In this document: piece by piece, positions 1 to 7,848 of the stretch
Layout of the letters: each line of letters starts with the position of its first letter
Position numbering within the stretch: position 1 is the stretch's first letter
Source of the DNA: Acidobacteriota bacterium
GTDB lineage: Bacteria > Acidobacteriota > Terriglobia > Bryobacterales > Bryobacteraceae
Reading direction: 5' to 3'
DNA: 64,000 nt
Assembly (NCBI GenBank): GCA_026393985.1
Contig: JAPKZB010000096.1
Coordinates: 42,721 to 106,720, forward strand
Made by a program: the position numbers and the translations under genes
Notes under the pieces: model-generated
The model's input: only the letters and a program-made list of their open reading frames with translations
Told to the model about the DNA's origin: nothing
Database searches by the model: none

Positions 1-1131
1 GTGCCACACCGGCAGCCCCATTGTCTCGGTGACGACAATGCCGAACAGACGACGGGCAATGGCAAACAGGCCGTCCATCACCTGCGGCAGGCACAGGTAG
101 GGACGCAACTCCTCTTCGTCGAAATCATAGAGCGCCAGGCGCTGCTTCTCGGCCCAGTACGGGATGTCCCAAGCTTCGAGCGGCTGGCCCGCGAACGCCG
201 CCAACTGGGCGTTTTCGGTCACAAAGAATGGCTTCGTTTTGTCCTCGAGATCGTCGACAAATGCCCGGGCGGCGGCTCCGGTCTTAGCCATCCGCTCCAC
301 CAGCACCAGGTCGGCGAAGTTGGCAAAGCCCAGCAGTCTGGCCTTCTCCTGCCGCAATGCGAGGATCCGCACCGTCAGCGCCCTATTATCGTAGGCGCCT
401 GCCGAAGCGCGCGTGGCGTAGGCGCGATAGAGGGTTTCCCGCACGGCCCGGTCGTCGAGATAGGTAAGCACGGCGACATAGCTCGGCTGCTGCAGTGTCA
501 AGCGCCAGCCGGCCTGCCCCTTGGCCTCGGCGCTCTGCCGCGCGGCGGCGCGGGCGCTCGGCGGCATACCCGCGAGCTGCGACTCTTCGGTTAGATACCA
601 CTCAAAGGCGTTGGTCGAGTCCAGGACATTCTCGGCATACTTGGTCGTCAGGTTGGCCAGTTCGATATCAATAGCCTCGGACCGTTTCTTACCCGCCTCG
701 TCGAGTTCGGCGCCGGCGCGGCGGAAGGCGTCCATGGTCTTAGTGAAGTTGCGCCGGTGGATGCCGGTAAGCGTGGCGGCTTCCGGGGTGGCGGCAAACT
801 CCTGCAACGCGCGCCAGAGGCCGGCGTTGAGCGGGATGGAAGAGTAAAGCGCGCTGACTTCGGGCTGGATAGTATTAAAAGCTTCGCGCAGCTCCGGTGT
901 GGTGGCGACGGTTTCGAGGTGCCGGACAATACTGAAGCCGACATCGAGCGGTTCGGTGGCCCGGTCGAACGCCAGCAGCGTGTTGGCGTAAGTGCGCGGG
1001 GCCGGGGCGTTGCTCACGCTATCGATCGCGGCCTGCGCGCGGCCAATGAGTTCGCGGATTCCCGACACAACGTGGCCGGCCTGAATCTGGTCAAACGGGA
1101 TGACGAGCGGGATCTGTAAGAGAGGGTTCAT
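1..1131 (-). CDS. M3-family oligopeptidase (PrlC/OpdA-like), 3' part outside window
   Basis: The minus-strand frame is open from an ATG at 1131 to the window edge, giving 377 codons. The protein begins MNPLLQIPLVIPFDQI and contains family-typical stretches such as FEWYLTEESQLAGMPPSA, DDRAVRETLYRAYATRAS and RILALRQEKARLLGFANFADL. These match the N-terminal helical half of cytosolic M3 zinc metallopeptidases (oligopeptidase A), which degrade short peptides and cleaved signal peptides. Family members run near 680 residues and carry HEXXH around residue 470, so the catalytic site lies beyond position 1 and cannot be checked. The gene follows the PhyH-like gene by 51 nt on the same strand and may share its transcript. 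Family assignment is firm; the exact subfamily (OpdA or Dcp) is inferred. Confidence 0.85.
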   Translation of the reverse strand, partial: MNPLLQIPLVIPFDQIQAGHVVSGIRELIGRAQAAIDSVSNAPAPRTYANTLLAFDRATEPLDVGFSIVRHLETVATTPELREAFNTIQPEVSALYSSIPLNAGLWRALQEFAATPEAATLTGIHRRNFTKTMDAFRRAGAELDEAGKKRSEAIDIELANLTTKYAENVLDSTNAFEWYLTEESQLAGMPPSARAAARQSAEAKGQAGWRLTLQQPSYVAVLTYLDDRAVRETLYRAYATRASAGAYDNRALTVRILALRQEKARLLGFANFADLVLVERMAKTGAAARAFVDDLEDKTKPFFVTENAQLAAFAGQPLEAWDIPYWAEKQRLALYDFDEEELRPYLCLPQVMDGLFAIARRLFGIVVTETMGLPVWH

Positions 1132-1182
1132 CGGACCGTACTCAGTTAGGATACCGTATTTACCGGAAGTACTGAGAGTTAC

Positions 1183-1935
1183 TCACCGGAGAAAGCCCGA
1201 CCTGCCGCTGCCGGTCGCACTCAACGCATCGTTCCGCGCATCGTCGAGCGCCAGAATGCGCCGCAACTCCGGAGAAAGCGCCGCGATGGTTTCCGGCCGC
1301 AGCAGCCGCTTCTGGTACTGCTGCTGCGGCTGGTCGCCGCGCACAAAGAAGCCGTGCAGCGAACGCCGGGCGTGCGCGGTCCGATTGGCCGTGCCCCCGT
1401 GCCAGCAGTGAGCGTTCATCAGAATCACGTCCCCGGCGCGCCCTAGAATGATCCGCTCGTCCGGGTGCGAGGCCGGCGGTAGCGCTCCCGACCGGTGCGA
1501 AGCCGGCACGGCCCGTGTCGGTCCGTTGTCGGCCGTAAAGTCGTCGAGCATCCAAATAGAGTTGAAGACGCAGTAGCCCTGCCCATCCGGCAGCAAGCCC
1601 ATGTCACAGTGCAGCGGCTGCGCCGAATCGGAAAACGGTTCAGCGGCGCGGTAGTTCAAGCTTGATAACTTCCAGTCCGGCCCCAGCACTACTTCGGCCG
1701 CTGCCAGCAACTCCGGATGCGAAATCACCCGGCGGAAGGTTTCGCCCTTGTCCACCAGATTCGCCAGACGCTGGGCATTCGCCTCCCGCCGAAACTCGCC
1801 GCCGGCGTGCTCCCCCTCCATCGCCATCCGCGCGGCGACGGCCGTGCGCAGCTCTTCGAGCCAGATCGGGTCGATCATTTGCGATATGATCGTGTACCCT
1901 TGTTCCTGCAACTCCTGAATTTTGTCTGGGGTCAC
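1183..1935 (-). CDS. PhyH-family Fe(II)/2-oxoglutarate dioxygenase
   Basis: A 250-residue protein from a GTG start, MTPDKIQELQEQGY. The iron facial triad is visible: H109 and D111 in PLHCDMG and H179 in NAHCWHGG. R191 in ARRSLHGFF is the likely 2-oxoglutarate contact. Phytanoyl-CoA-dioxygenase-like proteins hydroxylate small organic substrates; the substrate here is unknown. An upstream TTG at 1953 would add six residues and overlap the divergent waaF start. I prefer GTG at 1935 because TACAAT lies exactly 6 nt before it, the spacing of a leaderless start. Its neighbours do not reveal a pathway. Confidence 0.85.
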   Translation of the reverse strand: MTPDKIQELQEQGYTIISQMIDPIWLEELRTAVAARMAMEGEHAGGEFRREANAQRLANLVDKGETFRRVISHPELLAAAEVVLGPDWKLSSLNYRAAEPFSDSAQPLHCDMGLLPDGQGYCVFNSIWMLDDFTADNGPTRAVPASHRSGALPPASHPDERIILGRAGDVILMNAHCWHGGTANRTAHARRSLHGFFVRGDQPQQQYQKRLLRPETIAALSPELRRILALDDARNDALSATGSGRSGFLR

Positions 1936-1941
1936 GCAGGA

Positions 1942-1947
1942 ATTGTA
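1942..1947 (-). promoter_or_regulatory. Putative -10 box of the PhyH gene (leaderless)
   Basis: On the minus strand TACAAT ends 6 nt before the GTG at 1935, so transcription would begin at about the first base of the start codon. No convincing -35 box is seen. Confidence 0.4.
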
Positions 1948-1952
1948 CCGCA

Positions 1953-2984
1953 ATGGACTTCCGCCGAATTCTCATCCGCGCAACCAACTGGGTAGGCGAT
2001 GCCGTCATGGCCGTGCCCGCGCTTGAGCAGATTCGCACGCGCTTTCCCCGCGCTCACATCGCCGTGCTTGCCCGCCCCTGGGTCAGCGGCCTCTACGACA
2101 AATCCCTGATTGACGAGATCATTCCCTACCACGCGGCCAAGGGCTGGCGTGACCTGCGCGGCAAATGGGACCTGGCCGGCCGGCTGCGGCAGATGCGCTT
2201 TGATGCCGCGATTCTGCAACAGAATGCGTTTGAAGCCGCCGCTCTGGTGTGGCTCGCCGGAATCCCGGTGCGGATCGGCTACAACCGCGAAGGGCGGGGT
2301 CTCCTGCTTTCCGATCCGATCCGAGTGCCCAAGCCGGGCGAGATTCCCGACCACCAGCGCTTCTACTATCTCGAAATGCTGCGCCGCGCCGGCTTGATCG
2401 AGCAGCTGCCCGAGTCGCCGATGATCCGGCTGCCCGGTATTCCGTTTCTGCAGAAGGCCGGAGCTCGCCGGCTTGAAGGCACCTGGATCGGCCTGTCGCC
2501 CGGCGCCGCCTACGGCACCGCCAAACGGTGGCTGCCCGAACGGTTTGCCGCGGCCGGCATCGAAGTGGCCCGCTCACTCTCGGCCCAAGTTGCCGTCTTC
2601 GGCTCGCCGGACGAGCGGACGCTGTGCGAAGGCATCGCGGCGGCGGTACGGGAATCCGGGCTGATCGCGGTCAACTTCGCGGGGGAAACCAGTCTCGGCG
2701 ATTTCGTTGAAATGGCCTCGATCTGCCGGGCTTTCGTGACGAACGACTCCGGCGCCATGCACATTGCCAGCGCCCTCGGCGTGCCTACCGTCTCGGTCTT
2801 CGGCGCTACCGACCACGTCGCCACCGGCCCCACCGGACCGCTCGCCAAGGTGATCCGCGAGCCGGTTGAGTGCAGCCCCTGCCTGCTGCGGGACTGCCCC
2901 ATCGATCACCGCTGCATGAAGGCCGTGGAGGCGGAGCGCGTGGCGGGGGAGGTTTTGGAATTGGTGCGAATCGCGCGACAATAA
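1953..2984 (+). CDS. waaF: ADP-heptose:LPS heptosyltransferase II
   Basis: A 343-residue GT9 glycosyltransferase starting MDFRRILIRATNWVGDAVMA, the standard WaaF N-terminus that binds the sugar acceptor. The C-terminal half has the nucleotide-sugar-binding stretch FVTNDSGAMHIASALGVPTVSVFGATD and the late CSPCLLRDCPIDHRCM segment typical of WaaF. It would add the second heptose to the inner core of lipopolysaccharide at the cytoplasmic face of the inner membrane. It leads a plus-strand set with a nucleotidyltransferase-like protein and a second GT9 enzyme, consistent with LPS core assembly. The ATG at 1953 lies only 17 nt from the divergent PhyH start, so any promoter must sit inside the neighbouring coding sequence. 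Confidence 0.9.
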   Translation: MDFRRILIRATNWVGDAVMAVPALEQIRTRFPRAHIAVLARPWVSGLYDKSLIDEIIPYHAAKGWRDLRGKWDLAGRLRQMRFDAAILQQNAFEAAALVWLAGIPVRIGYNREGRGLLLSDPIRVPKPGEIPDHQRFYYLEMLRRAGLIEQLPESPMIRLPGIPFLQKAGARRLEGTWIGLSPGAAYGTAKRWLPERFAAAGIEVARSLSAQVAVFGSPDERTLCEGIAAAVRESGLIAVNFAGETSLGDFVEMASICRAFVTNDSGAMHIASALGVPTVSVFGATDHVATGPTGPLAKVIREPVECSPCLLRDCPIDHRCMKAVEAERVAGEVLELVRIARQ

Positions 2985-2993
2985 AGGGCTGCG

Positions 2994-3374
2994 ATGGTGG
3001 ATACCCGGACCAAAATCATTGAACTCGAACAGATGCGCGAACGCCTGCTGGCCCCGGCCCCGCCGCGCTTACTGGTCCTCGGCCACTTCGATCCCGTCGT
3101 CTATACCAACGCCGCGCGCATGCGGCAGTTAGCCGCCGAGTACGGCCCCCTGGCGGTCTGCATCACCTCCCCGGTTGACCCGCTGCTGCCCGCCCGGGCC
3201 CGGGCCGAGTTGGCCGCCGCGCTCGACTGTACCGATTTCGTCACCATCGCCGACCACGGCGACACGGCCATTCTGACGAGCATCCCGGGCTTGACCGTGA
3301 TCGACGAAAGCCATGACGACCTGCGGCGCCGCGAGGCTCTCATGACGCTCGTCCGCGAGCGGCAGAAAGCGTAG
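2994..3374 (+). CDS. Nucleotidyltransferase-like protein, degenerate HxGH
   Basis: A 126-residue protein with a Rossmann-type opening, LLVLGHFDPVVYTNAARM, and a later PLLPARARAELAAALDCTDFV. The layout resembles the cytidylyltransferase fold of HldE domain II, in which an FD..H.GH loop is followed by R..RAELLAAL..VD. Here the catalytic HxGH pair is replaced by residues of VVYTNA, so ordinary nucleotidyl transfer looks impaired. The gene lies 9 nt behind waaF and 7 nt before another heptosyltransferase gene, which points to a role linked to ADP-heptose or LPS core synthesis. Fold assignment is by motif reading only; a non-catalytic partner or a diverged activity are both possible. Confidence 0.55.
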   Translation: MVDTRTKIIELEQMRERLLAPAPPRLLVLGHFDPVVYTNAARMRQLAAEYGPLAVCITSPVDPLLPARARAELAAALDCTDFVTIADHGDTAILTSIPGLTVIDESHDDLRRREALMTLVRERQKA

Positions 3375-3381
3375 GAGGCTC

Positions 3382-4263
3382 GTGCGGGTTCTCGTCATCC
3401 GGCTGGGCGCCTTCGGCGACGTGCTGCACGCCATGCCCGCGGCCACGGCCCTGGCACGCGCCGGCATGGACGTCACTTGGGCCGTCGATCGCAAATGGGC
3501 GCCGCTCCTCACGGCCTGTCCCGTCCGCACCGTCGCCTTTGACCGCCGCGAGTTCGCCGACCTCTGGCGCGCCGTCAGCCAACTGCGCGCCGCCCGTTTC
3601 GCTGTCGCCTACGACCTGCAAGGCTTGCTTAAGTCGGCCCTCCTCGCCTGGCTCAGCGGCGCGCCGCGTCGCGTTGGCTTCGTTTCGTCATTCCTGCGCG
3701 AGCGCGCCGCCGGCTGCTTCTACTCCGAACGCGTCTTGCCCCGCGGCGCTCATGTCGTCGAGCACGAACTCTCGCTCGTCGGCCTCACGGGCCGCGAGTT
3801 CCCCCTGCCGCCCGGCGACCCAGTGGCCGACCTGCCCGCCGGGCCCTTCGTGCTGGCCAGCGACCGCGCCGGTTGGCGCGCCAAAGAGTGGCCGGCCGAA
3901 AACTACGACGCCCTGGCCCGCCGCCTGCCCGTGCCCCTCGTCCTGAATCAGCCCCACTGGAGCCTGCCCCACCTCATCTACGCCACCCGGCGCGCCACCG
4001 CCGTGCTTGGTCTCGACAGCGGCCCCATGCACTTGGCCGCGGCGCTCGCCAAGCCCGGCGTGGCGCTGTTCGGCCCCACCTCGCCCGAACGCAACGGCCC
4101 CTTCGGCGGCACTCTCACCGTGCTCCGCGCCCCCGGCGCCGCAACCACTTACAAAAGAACGCAGGAGATCCCCGCCTCGATGCGCGCCCTATCCGTGGAC
4201 GCCGTCCTGGCCGCTTTAGAAGCATGCCTCGATACCTCTTCCCGAAACCCTACGCGGACCTAG
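3382..4263 (+). CDS. GT9 heptosyltransferase (WaaC-like)
   Basis: A 293-residue glycosyltransferase beginning MRVLVIRLGAFGDVLHAMPA from a GTG with a strong AGGAGG ribosome-binding site 5 nt upstream. It keeps the GT9 acceptor motif RLGxxGDVLxxxPA, the YDLQGLLKSALLAWLSGAPRRVGF core and the donor-binding VLGLDSGPMHLAAALAKPGVALFGPTSPERNGPF. The opening and DLQGLLKSA stretch resemble heptosyltransferase I (WaaC), so it probably adds the first heptose to Kdo. At 293 residues it is somewhat short for WaaC. The last 40 nt overlap the start of the next gene in another frame, suggesting translational coupling. Confidence 0.8.
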   Translation: MRVLVIRLGAFGDVLHAMPAATALARAGMDVTWAVDRKWAPLLTACPVRTVAFDRREFADLWRAVSQLRAARFAVAYDLQGLLKSALLAWLSGAPRRVGFVSSFLRERAAGCFYSERVLPRGAHVVEHELSLVGLTGREFPLPPGDPVADLPAGPFVLASDRAGWRAKEWPAENYDALARRLPVPLVLNQPHWSLPHLIYATRRATAVLGLDSGPMHLAAALAKPGVALFGPTSPERNGPFGGTLTVLRAPGAATTYKRTQEIPASMRALSVDAVLAALEACLDTSSRNPTRT

Positions 4264-4775
4264 TGGCGCGGATGCGTGTCCCCAGCGGGTTTCTGCTGGT
4301 GGCGGCCTTCGGCTGGTTCGCTATGCCCACCCCAGCTTCGCTGCTGGCCGGTATCCCCGTCTCGCTCGCCGGGCTCGCGTTGCGGGCCTGGGCGGCGGGG
4401 CACCTGGAGAAAAACCAGAAGCTGGTGGCCAGCGGACCTTACCGCTTCCATCGCAATCCACTCTACGCCGGGACGCTGATCACGGCCCTGGGGCTGGCCG
4501 TGGCGGCCGGGCGCTGGGAGTTGGCGGCGCTGTTCGCCGGGGTCTTTCTGCTGGTCTATCTACCGGTGATGGAGCTCGAAGAGCAGCACCTGCGCGGCCT
4601 GTTTCCGGACTACGCCGCCTACGCCGACCGCGTCCCGCTGCTGTTGCCCCGGTTTCCGGGCCTGCCCCCGACGGCTTCCTTCCGGGGCTGGCTGTACCGG
4701 AAGAACCGCGAGTATCAGGCGCTGCTAGGCTTTCTGCTGGGTCTGGCGTTCTTGACCTGGAGGGCTATGGCTTGA
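4224..4775 (+). CDS. Isoprenylcysteine carboxyl methyltransferase-like membrane protein
   Basis: A 183-residue integral membrane protein starting MPRYLFPKPYADLVARM inside the 3' end of the heptosyltransferase gene. It has hydrophobic segments at about 20-55 and 85-125. Between them is the conserved VASGPYRFHRNPLYAGTL segment of the ICMT/PEMT fold, followed by an EEQHLRGLFPDYAAY motif that contributes to the S-adenosylmethionine pocket. Such bacterial proteins methylate small molecules, lipids or isoprenoid groups; the substrate here is unknown. Co-transcription with LPS-core genes hints at an envelope lipid. Its 3' end overlaps the convergent SlyD-GNAT gene by 11 nt. Confidence 0.75.
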   Translation: MPRYLFPKPYADLVARMRVPSGFLLVAAFGWFAMPTPASLLAGIPVSLAGLALRAWAAGHLEKNQKLVASGPYRFHRNPLYAGTLITALGLAVAAGRWELAALFAGVFLLVYLPVMELEEQHLRGLFPDYAAYADRVPLLLPRFPGLPPTASFRGWLYRKNREYQALLGFLLGLAFLTWRAMA

Positions 4776-5940
4776 TGAGGGTGACCTTGGTGTAGGCGAG
4801 TCGAAAGCCCTGTTTTTCATAGTTGCGCTGCGAGGCGCTCCCCGGCTCCGTATCGGCCGTGGCCAGGTTGCATCCGGAGCGGGCGGCGCGCGAGAGACGC
4901 TCGCGGATGAGCTTCGCTTGCAAACCAGCGCGGCGATACCGGCGGATGGTGCCATCGCACTGCAACAGCGCGAGGCCTTCGTGGCAGCACAGTTGGGCGC
5001 CAGCCAGCGCCTGGCCGTCGTGTTCGACCAGAAAGCTCTCGGTGTGCGGCAGGTGGTACAGCGTGCCGCAGAGTTCGAGCGCGGCCGGGGTGACAACGTC
5101 GAAGAAGGCTTCGGCCAGGGGTGCGGCCCAGGCGCCGGGGGCGGACGGCTGGGTGATGTCCGGGTCGGGGTCGGTGATGTCGGCGGCCGACAGCGGGCGG
5201 AACAGCGTGTTTTCAAACGCGCCGATTTCGTAGCCGCGGCGCGAGAGATAGGTGAAAATCGCCGCGTCGGCGAACGGGCTCAGCACGAAGGTCACCGGCG
5301 CCATCCGTTCCTCGTAGAACGCTTCCACCTCGTCAAGATCGGCTTCGAGCGTGGGCGCTATCATGCCGGCACCCTTGATCTGCGTAAGCGGCGAGGTCTC
5401 GTCGACAAACGCCGCCGTGCCGCTACCGCAGGGGATGGAGGCGGCTGCAGACGGTGGGTACAACCGGGAGTGGGTGGTGACGCTCCACTGGGCCACCATC
5501 GCCGCGGCCTGTTCGAGCCGGAGCGCGAGCGGGAGATCCGCGTACATCAGCGCCTCGCCGGCCAGCGGATGGTTGCCGTCCAGGGTAACTTTCTCCGGGG
5601 CAATCGCGATTACGCGCACCATGAAGGCCTGGCCGCCGCCGGACAGCTGCAGTTCGAGGCCCTCTTCGAGTTCCATGTCCTCCGGGAAGCGGTCCCGTTC
5701 GACTTCAATGATCATCTCGGGATTGGCCGGGCCGTAGGCATCGTCGGGTTGAATTGTCGTGACCACGGATTGGCCGGGCGAAAGGCCGATTACCGCTGCG
5801 TCAAAACCGGGGATTACCTGGCCGGTGCCGAGCGTGAACTCCAGTGGGTCGCGGCCTTCGGACGAATCAAAAATGGTGCCGTCAGCGAGAGTGCCCTGAT
5901 AATGCACCTTCACTTTATCGCCGGCTTGCGCTGTAATCAT
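4765..5940 (-). CDS. SlyD-type FKBP peptidyl-prolyl isomerase fused to a GNAT-like domain
   Basis: A 391-residue protein with two parts. Residues 1 to about 135 are a SlyD-like FKBP: GDKVKVHYQGTLADGTIFDSS, FTLGTGQVIPGFDAAVIGLSPGQ and, after the insert-in-flap region, KVTLDGNHPLAGEALMY. Residues from about 137 on (ADLPLALRLEQAAA ... SPLTQIKGAG ... RRAGLQAKLIRERLSRAA ... SQRNYEKQGFRLAYTK) match a GNAT acetyltransferase layout, with an RRxGLQAxLI acetyl-CoA loop and a C-terminal RNYEKQGF strand. The last FKBP strand seen in free-standing SlyD appears replaced by the junction. No metal-binding His-rich tail is present. It is divergent from the phosphofructokinase gene and convergent with the methyltransferase-like gene. 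Confidence 0.8.
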   Translation of the reverse strand: MITAQAGDKVKVHYQGTLADGTIFDSSEGRDPLEFTLGTGQVIPGFDAAVIGLSPGQSVVTTIQPDDAYGPANPEMIIEVERDRFPEDMELEEGLELQLSGGGQAFMVRVIAIAPEKVTLDGNHPLAGEALMYADLPLALRLEQAAAMVAQWSVTTHSRLYPPSAAASIPCGSGTAAFVDETSPLTQIKGAGMIAPTLEADLDEVEAFYEERMAPVTFVLSPFADAAIFTYLSRRGYEIGAFENTLFRPLSAADITDPDPDITQPSAPGAWAAPLAEAFFDVVTPAALELCGTLYHLPHTESFLVEHDGQALAGAQLCCHEGLALLQCDGTIRRYRRAGLQAKLIRERLSRAARSGCNLATADTEPGSASQRNYEKQGFRLAYTKVTLIKP

Positions 5941-5947
5941 CGTTTGC

Positions 5948-5953
5948 AGTGTA
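5948..5953 (-). promoter_or_regulatory. Putative -10 box of the SlyD-GNAT gene
   Basis: TACACT on the minus strand lies 7 nt before the ATG at 5940, the spacing expected for a leaderless transcript. No good -35 box is seen. Confidence 0.35.
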
Positions 5954-5971
5954 TCACTGCCGGCCGGCCGC

Positions 5972-5977
5972 TATACT
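5972..5977 (+). promoter_or_regulatory. Putative -10 box of the phosphofructokinase gene
   Basis: TATACT lies 35 nt before the ATG at 6013. A predicted start near 5984 leaves a leader of about 29 nt that holds a strong AAGGAAAAGGAG ribosome-binding region, unlike the leaderless pattern elsewhere in the window. Confidence 0.45.
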
Positions 5978-6012
5978 GATAGGTACAAGGAAATCTAAGG
6001 AAAAGGAGCTTC

Positions 6013-7197
6013 ATGGGTATTCAGCGTATTGGCATTCTGACGGGCGGCGGCGACGTCCCCGGCCTGAATTCAGTGATCAAGGGGGTCACCTACCGTGCGA
6101 CCGAACTCGGCATCGACGTGCTCGGCTTCCGGCGCGGCTGGGAGGGGCTTACGCATCTGAATCTGGATGACGAGGAGAGCAAGAAGCGGTATCTGATGCC
6201 GCTCGACCGCCTCAACACGGCCACCATTGACCGCTCCGGCGGCACCTATCTCCACTCGAGCCGCACCAACCCGGCCCGGATGCGCAAGCTCCCCTCGTTC
6301 CTGAGCGCGGACAGCTTCACGCCCGAGACCGTCACCAAGAAGGGTGAGACCTTCACGGCCTACGACATCTCGAAGCACGTCATCGCCAACCTCGAAAAGC
6401 TGGGCGTCGATTGCCTCGTCGCCATCGGCGGCGACGACACCCTGAGCTACGCGCAGAAGCTGCACAAGCAGGGTTTCCGCGTCGTTGCCGTGCCGAAGAC
6501 CATGGACAACGACGTCCGCGACACCGAGTACTGCATCGGCTTCTCGACGGCCATCTCCCGCGCGCATGACGCCATTCAGCGGCAGCGGACCACGGTCGGC
6601 TCGCACGAACGGCTCGGCGTATTCCGTATCTTCGGCCGCGACGCCGGCTACACGGCGCTCTATACCGCCTACGTCACCTCCATCCGCTGCGGCATCCCCG
6701 AACACGCCTTCGACCTCGATAAGATGCTCGAGCTGCTCGCCCGCGACAAGCGCAATAACCCGTCGAGCTACTGTCTCACGGTGCTCAGCGAAGGCGCCGC
6801 CTGGGAAGGCTATCAGGTGCAGGAGTACGGCGAACCGGACGACTACGGCCACCGCCGCAAGATGAACGTCGGCGAGCTGTTCGCCGAGCAGGCCAAGAAG
6901 CGGGCGGGCCTCGAAGCGATTGTGAGCGACCTCACGTACGACCTCCGCGGCGGCAGCCCGGACTTCGTCGACAAGATGGTGGCCACCACGTTCGGCAACA
7001 TGGCCTTCGACGCGATTCTCGCCGGCCAGAGCGGCCTGATGGCGGCCATCAACCACGGCTGCTATGCGATGGTGGAGATCCCCGATCCCAAGCTCGGACC
7101 GCGGAAAGTGGACGTCGAGACGATGTACAACACCGACCGCTACCGACCCATCTACGCGAATAAACTCGGCATTCCCATCTTCCTCACTAAAGCCTGA
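6013..7197 (+). CDS. pfp: 6-phosphofructokinase, pyrophosphate-type
   Basis: A 394-residue phosphofructokinase opening with RIGILTGGGDVPGLNS. The phosphate-donor site reads GGDDT at 139-143 and PKTMDND at 161-167. In ATP enzymes these are GGDGS and PGTIDND; the Asp and Lys seen here are the established marks of pyrophosphate-dependent enzymes. Catalytic Asp residues of TMDND and the substrate-binding IFGRDAGYTALYTA stretch are intact. It would interconvert fructose 6-phosphate and fructose 1,6-bisphosphate reversibly in the cytoplasm. A strong ribosome-binding site precedes the ATG. The next gene starts directly after the TGA, so the two are probably co-transcribed. Donor preference is inferred from residues, not shown. 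Confidence 0.9.
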   Translation: MGIQRIGILTGGGDVPGLNSVIKGVTYRATELGIDVLGFRRGWEGLTHLNLDDEESKKRYLMPLDRLNTATIDRSGGTYLHSSRTNPARMRKLPSFLSADSFTPETVTKKGETFTAYDISKHVIANLEKLGVDCLVAIGGDDTLSYAQKLHKQGFRVVAVPKTMDNDVRDTEYCIGFSTAISRAHDAIQRQRTTVGSHERLGVFRIFGRDAGYTALYTAYVTSIRCGIPEHAFDLDKMLELLARDKRNNPSSYCLTVLSEGAAWEGYQVQEYGEPDDYGHRRKMNVGELFAEQAKKRAGLEAIVSDLTYDLRGGSPDFVDKMVATTFGNMAFDAILAGQSGLMAAINHGCYAMVEIPDPKLGPRKVDVETMYNTDRYRPIYANKLGIPIFLTKA

Positions 7198-7839
7198 ATG
7201 GGTCTGTTCGATCGGTTTGTGAAGAAGAGACCGGAGTTGACGGCGGATCTGCGCGAGCGGATCCGCCGTTCGTTTGAAGAGGCGGCTGCCGACGAGGAGC
7301 ACTTCCCGTCGACGATCGACCCGCGCATTCTGCACGTCCGGGTGTTGCTTGAAACCTTCGGCGACCTGAATGGCAAGCGCGTGCTCGACGCCGGCTGCGG
7401 AAAGGGGCGCTTTGCGCGCGCGCTGCTGGCCGAGCATCCCGGCGCCAAGCTGTGCGGCATGGACCTCGCCGAAGCCATGCTGCGCCACTTGCGGCCGCCG
7501 CTGTGGCCCGTGGCGGGGTCGCTTACGGAGCTGCCGTTTTCGACGGCGGCGTTTGATGCCGCCTACGCTACCGAGTCGCTCGAACACGCTGTCGAAATCG
7601 AGCGCGCCGTGGCGGAACTGTGCCGCGTCGTCAAGCCGGGCGGGGCCATCGTCGTCATCGACAAAAATAAAGACCACTGGGGGCGGTTTGAAACGCCGGC
7701 CTGGGAGCGGTGGTTCGGCCAGCGCGAACTGGAGACGATGCTGCGCCGGCACTGCCGCGAGGTCACCAGCCGGCCCATCTCCTATTGGGAGGACGTCGAC
7801 CCGGACGGCCTCTTTCTTGTGTGGATCGCCCGCAAGTAG
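7198..7839 (+). CDS. Class I SAM-dependent methyltransferase
   Basis: A 213-residue protein whose ATG abuts the phosphofructokinase stop codon. Motif I is VLDAGCGKGRFARALL near residue 60, followed by the acidic GMDLAEAML stretch and LTELPFSTAAFDAAYATESLEHAVE, the Methyltransf_11 pattern for S-adenosylmethionine binding. A post-motif loop reads VVKPGGAIVVIDKN. The 55 residues before motif I are basic and helical and have no recognised domain. The substrate is unknown; small-molecule methylation is the usual role for this fold. Zero spacing to the upstream gene argues for translational coupling, but it does not show a shared pathway. Confidence 0.8.
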   Translation: MGLFDRFVKKRPELTADLRERIRRSFEEAAADEEHFPSTIDPRILHVRVLLETFGDLNGKRVLDAGCGKGRFARALLAEHPGAKLCGMDLAEAMLRHLRPPLWPVAGSLTELPFSTAAFDAAYATESLEHAVEIERAVAELCRVVKPGGAIVVIDKNKDHWGRFETPAWERWFGQRELETMLRRHCREVTSRPISYWEDVDPDGLFLVWIARK

Positions 7840-7848
7840 AATAGGAGC

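Noticed and set aside
1..594. Plus-strand open frame at the left edge
   Set aside because: The minus-strand frame encodes recognisable M3 peptidase sequence over the same bases.
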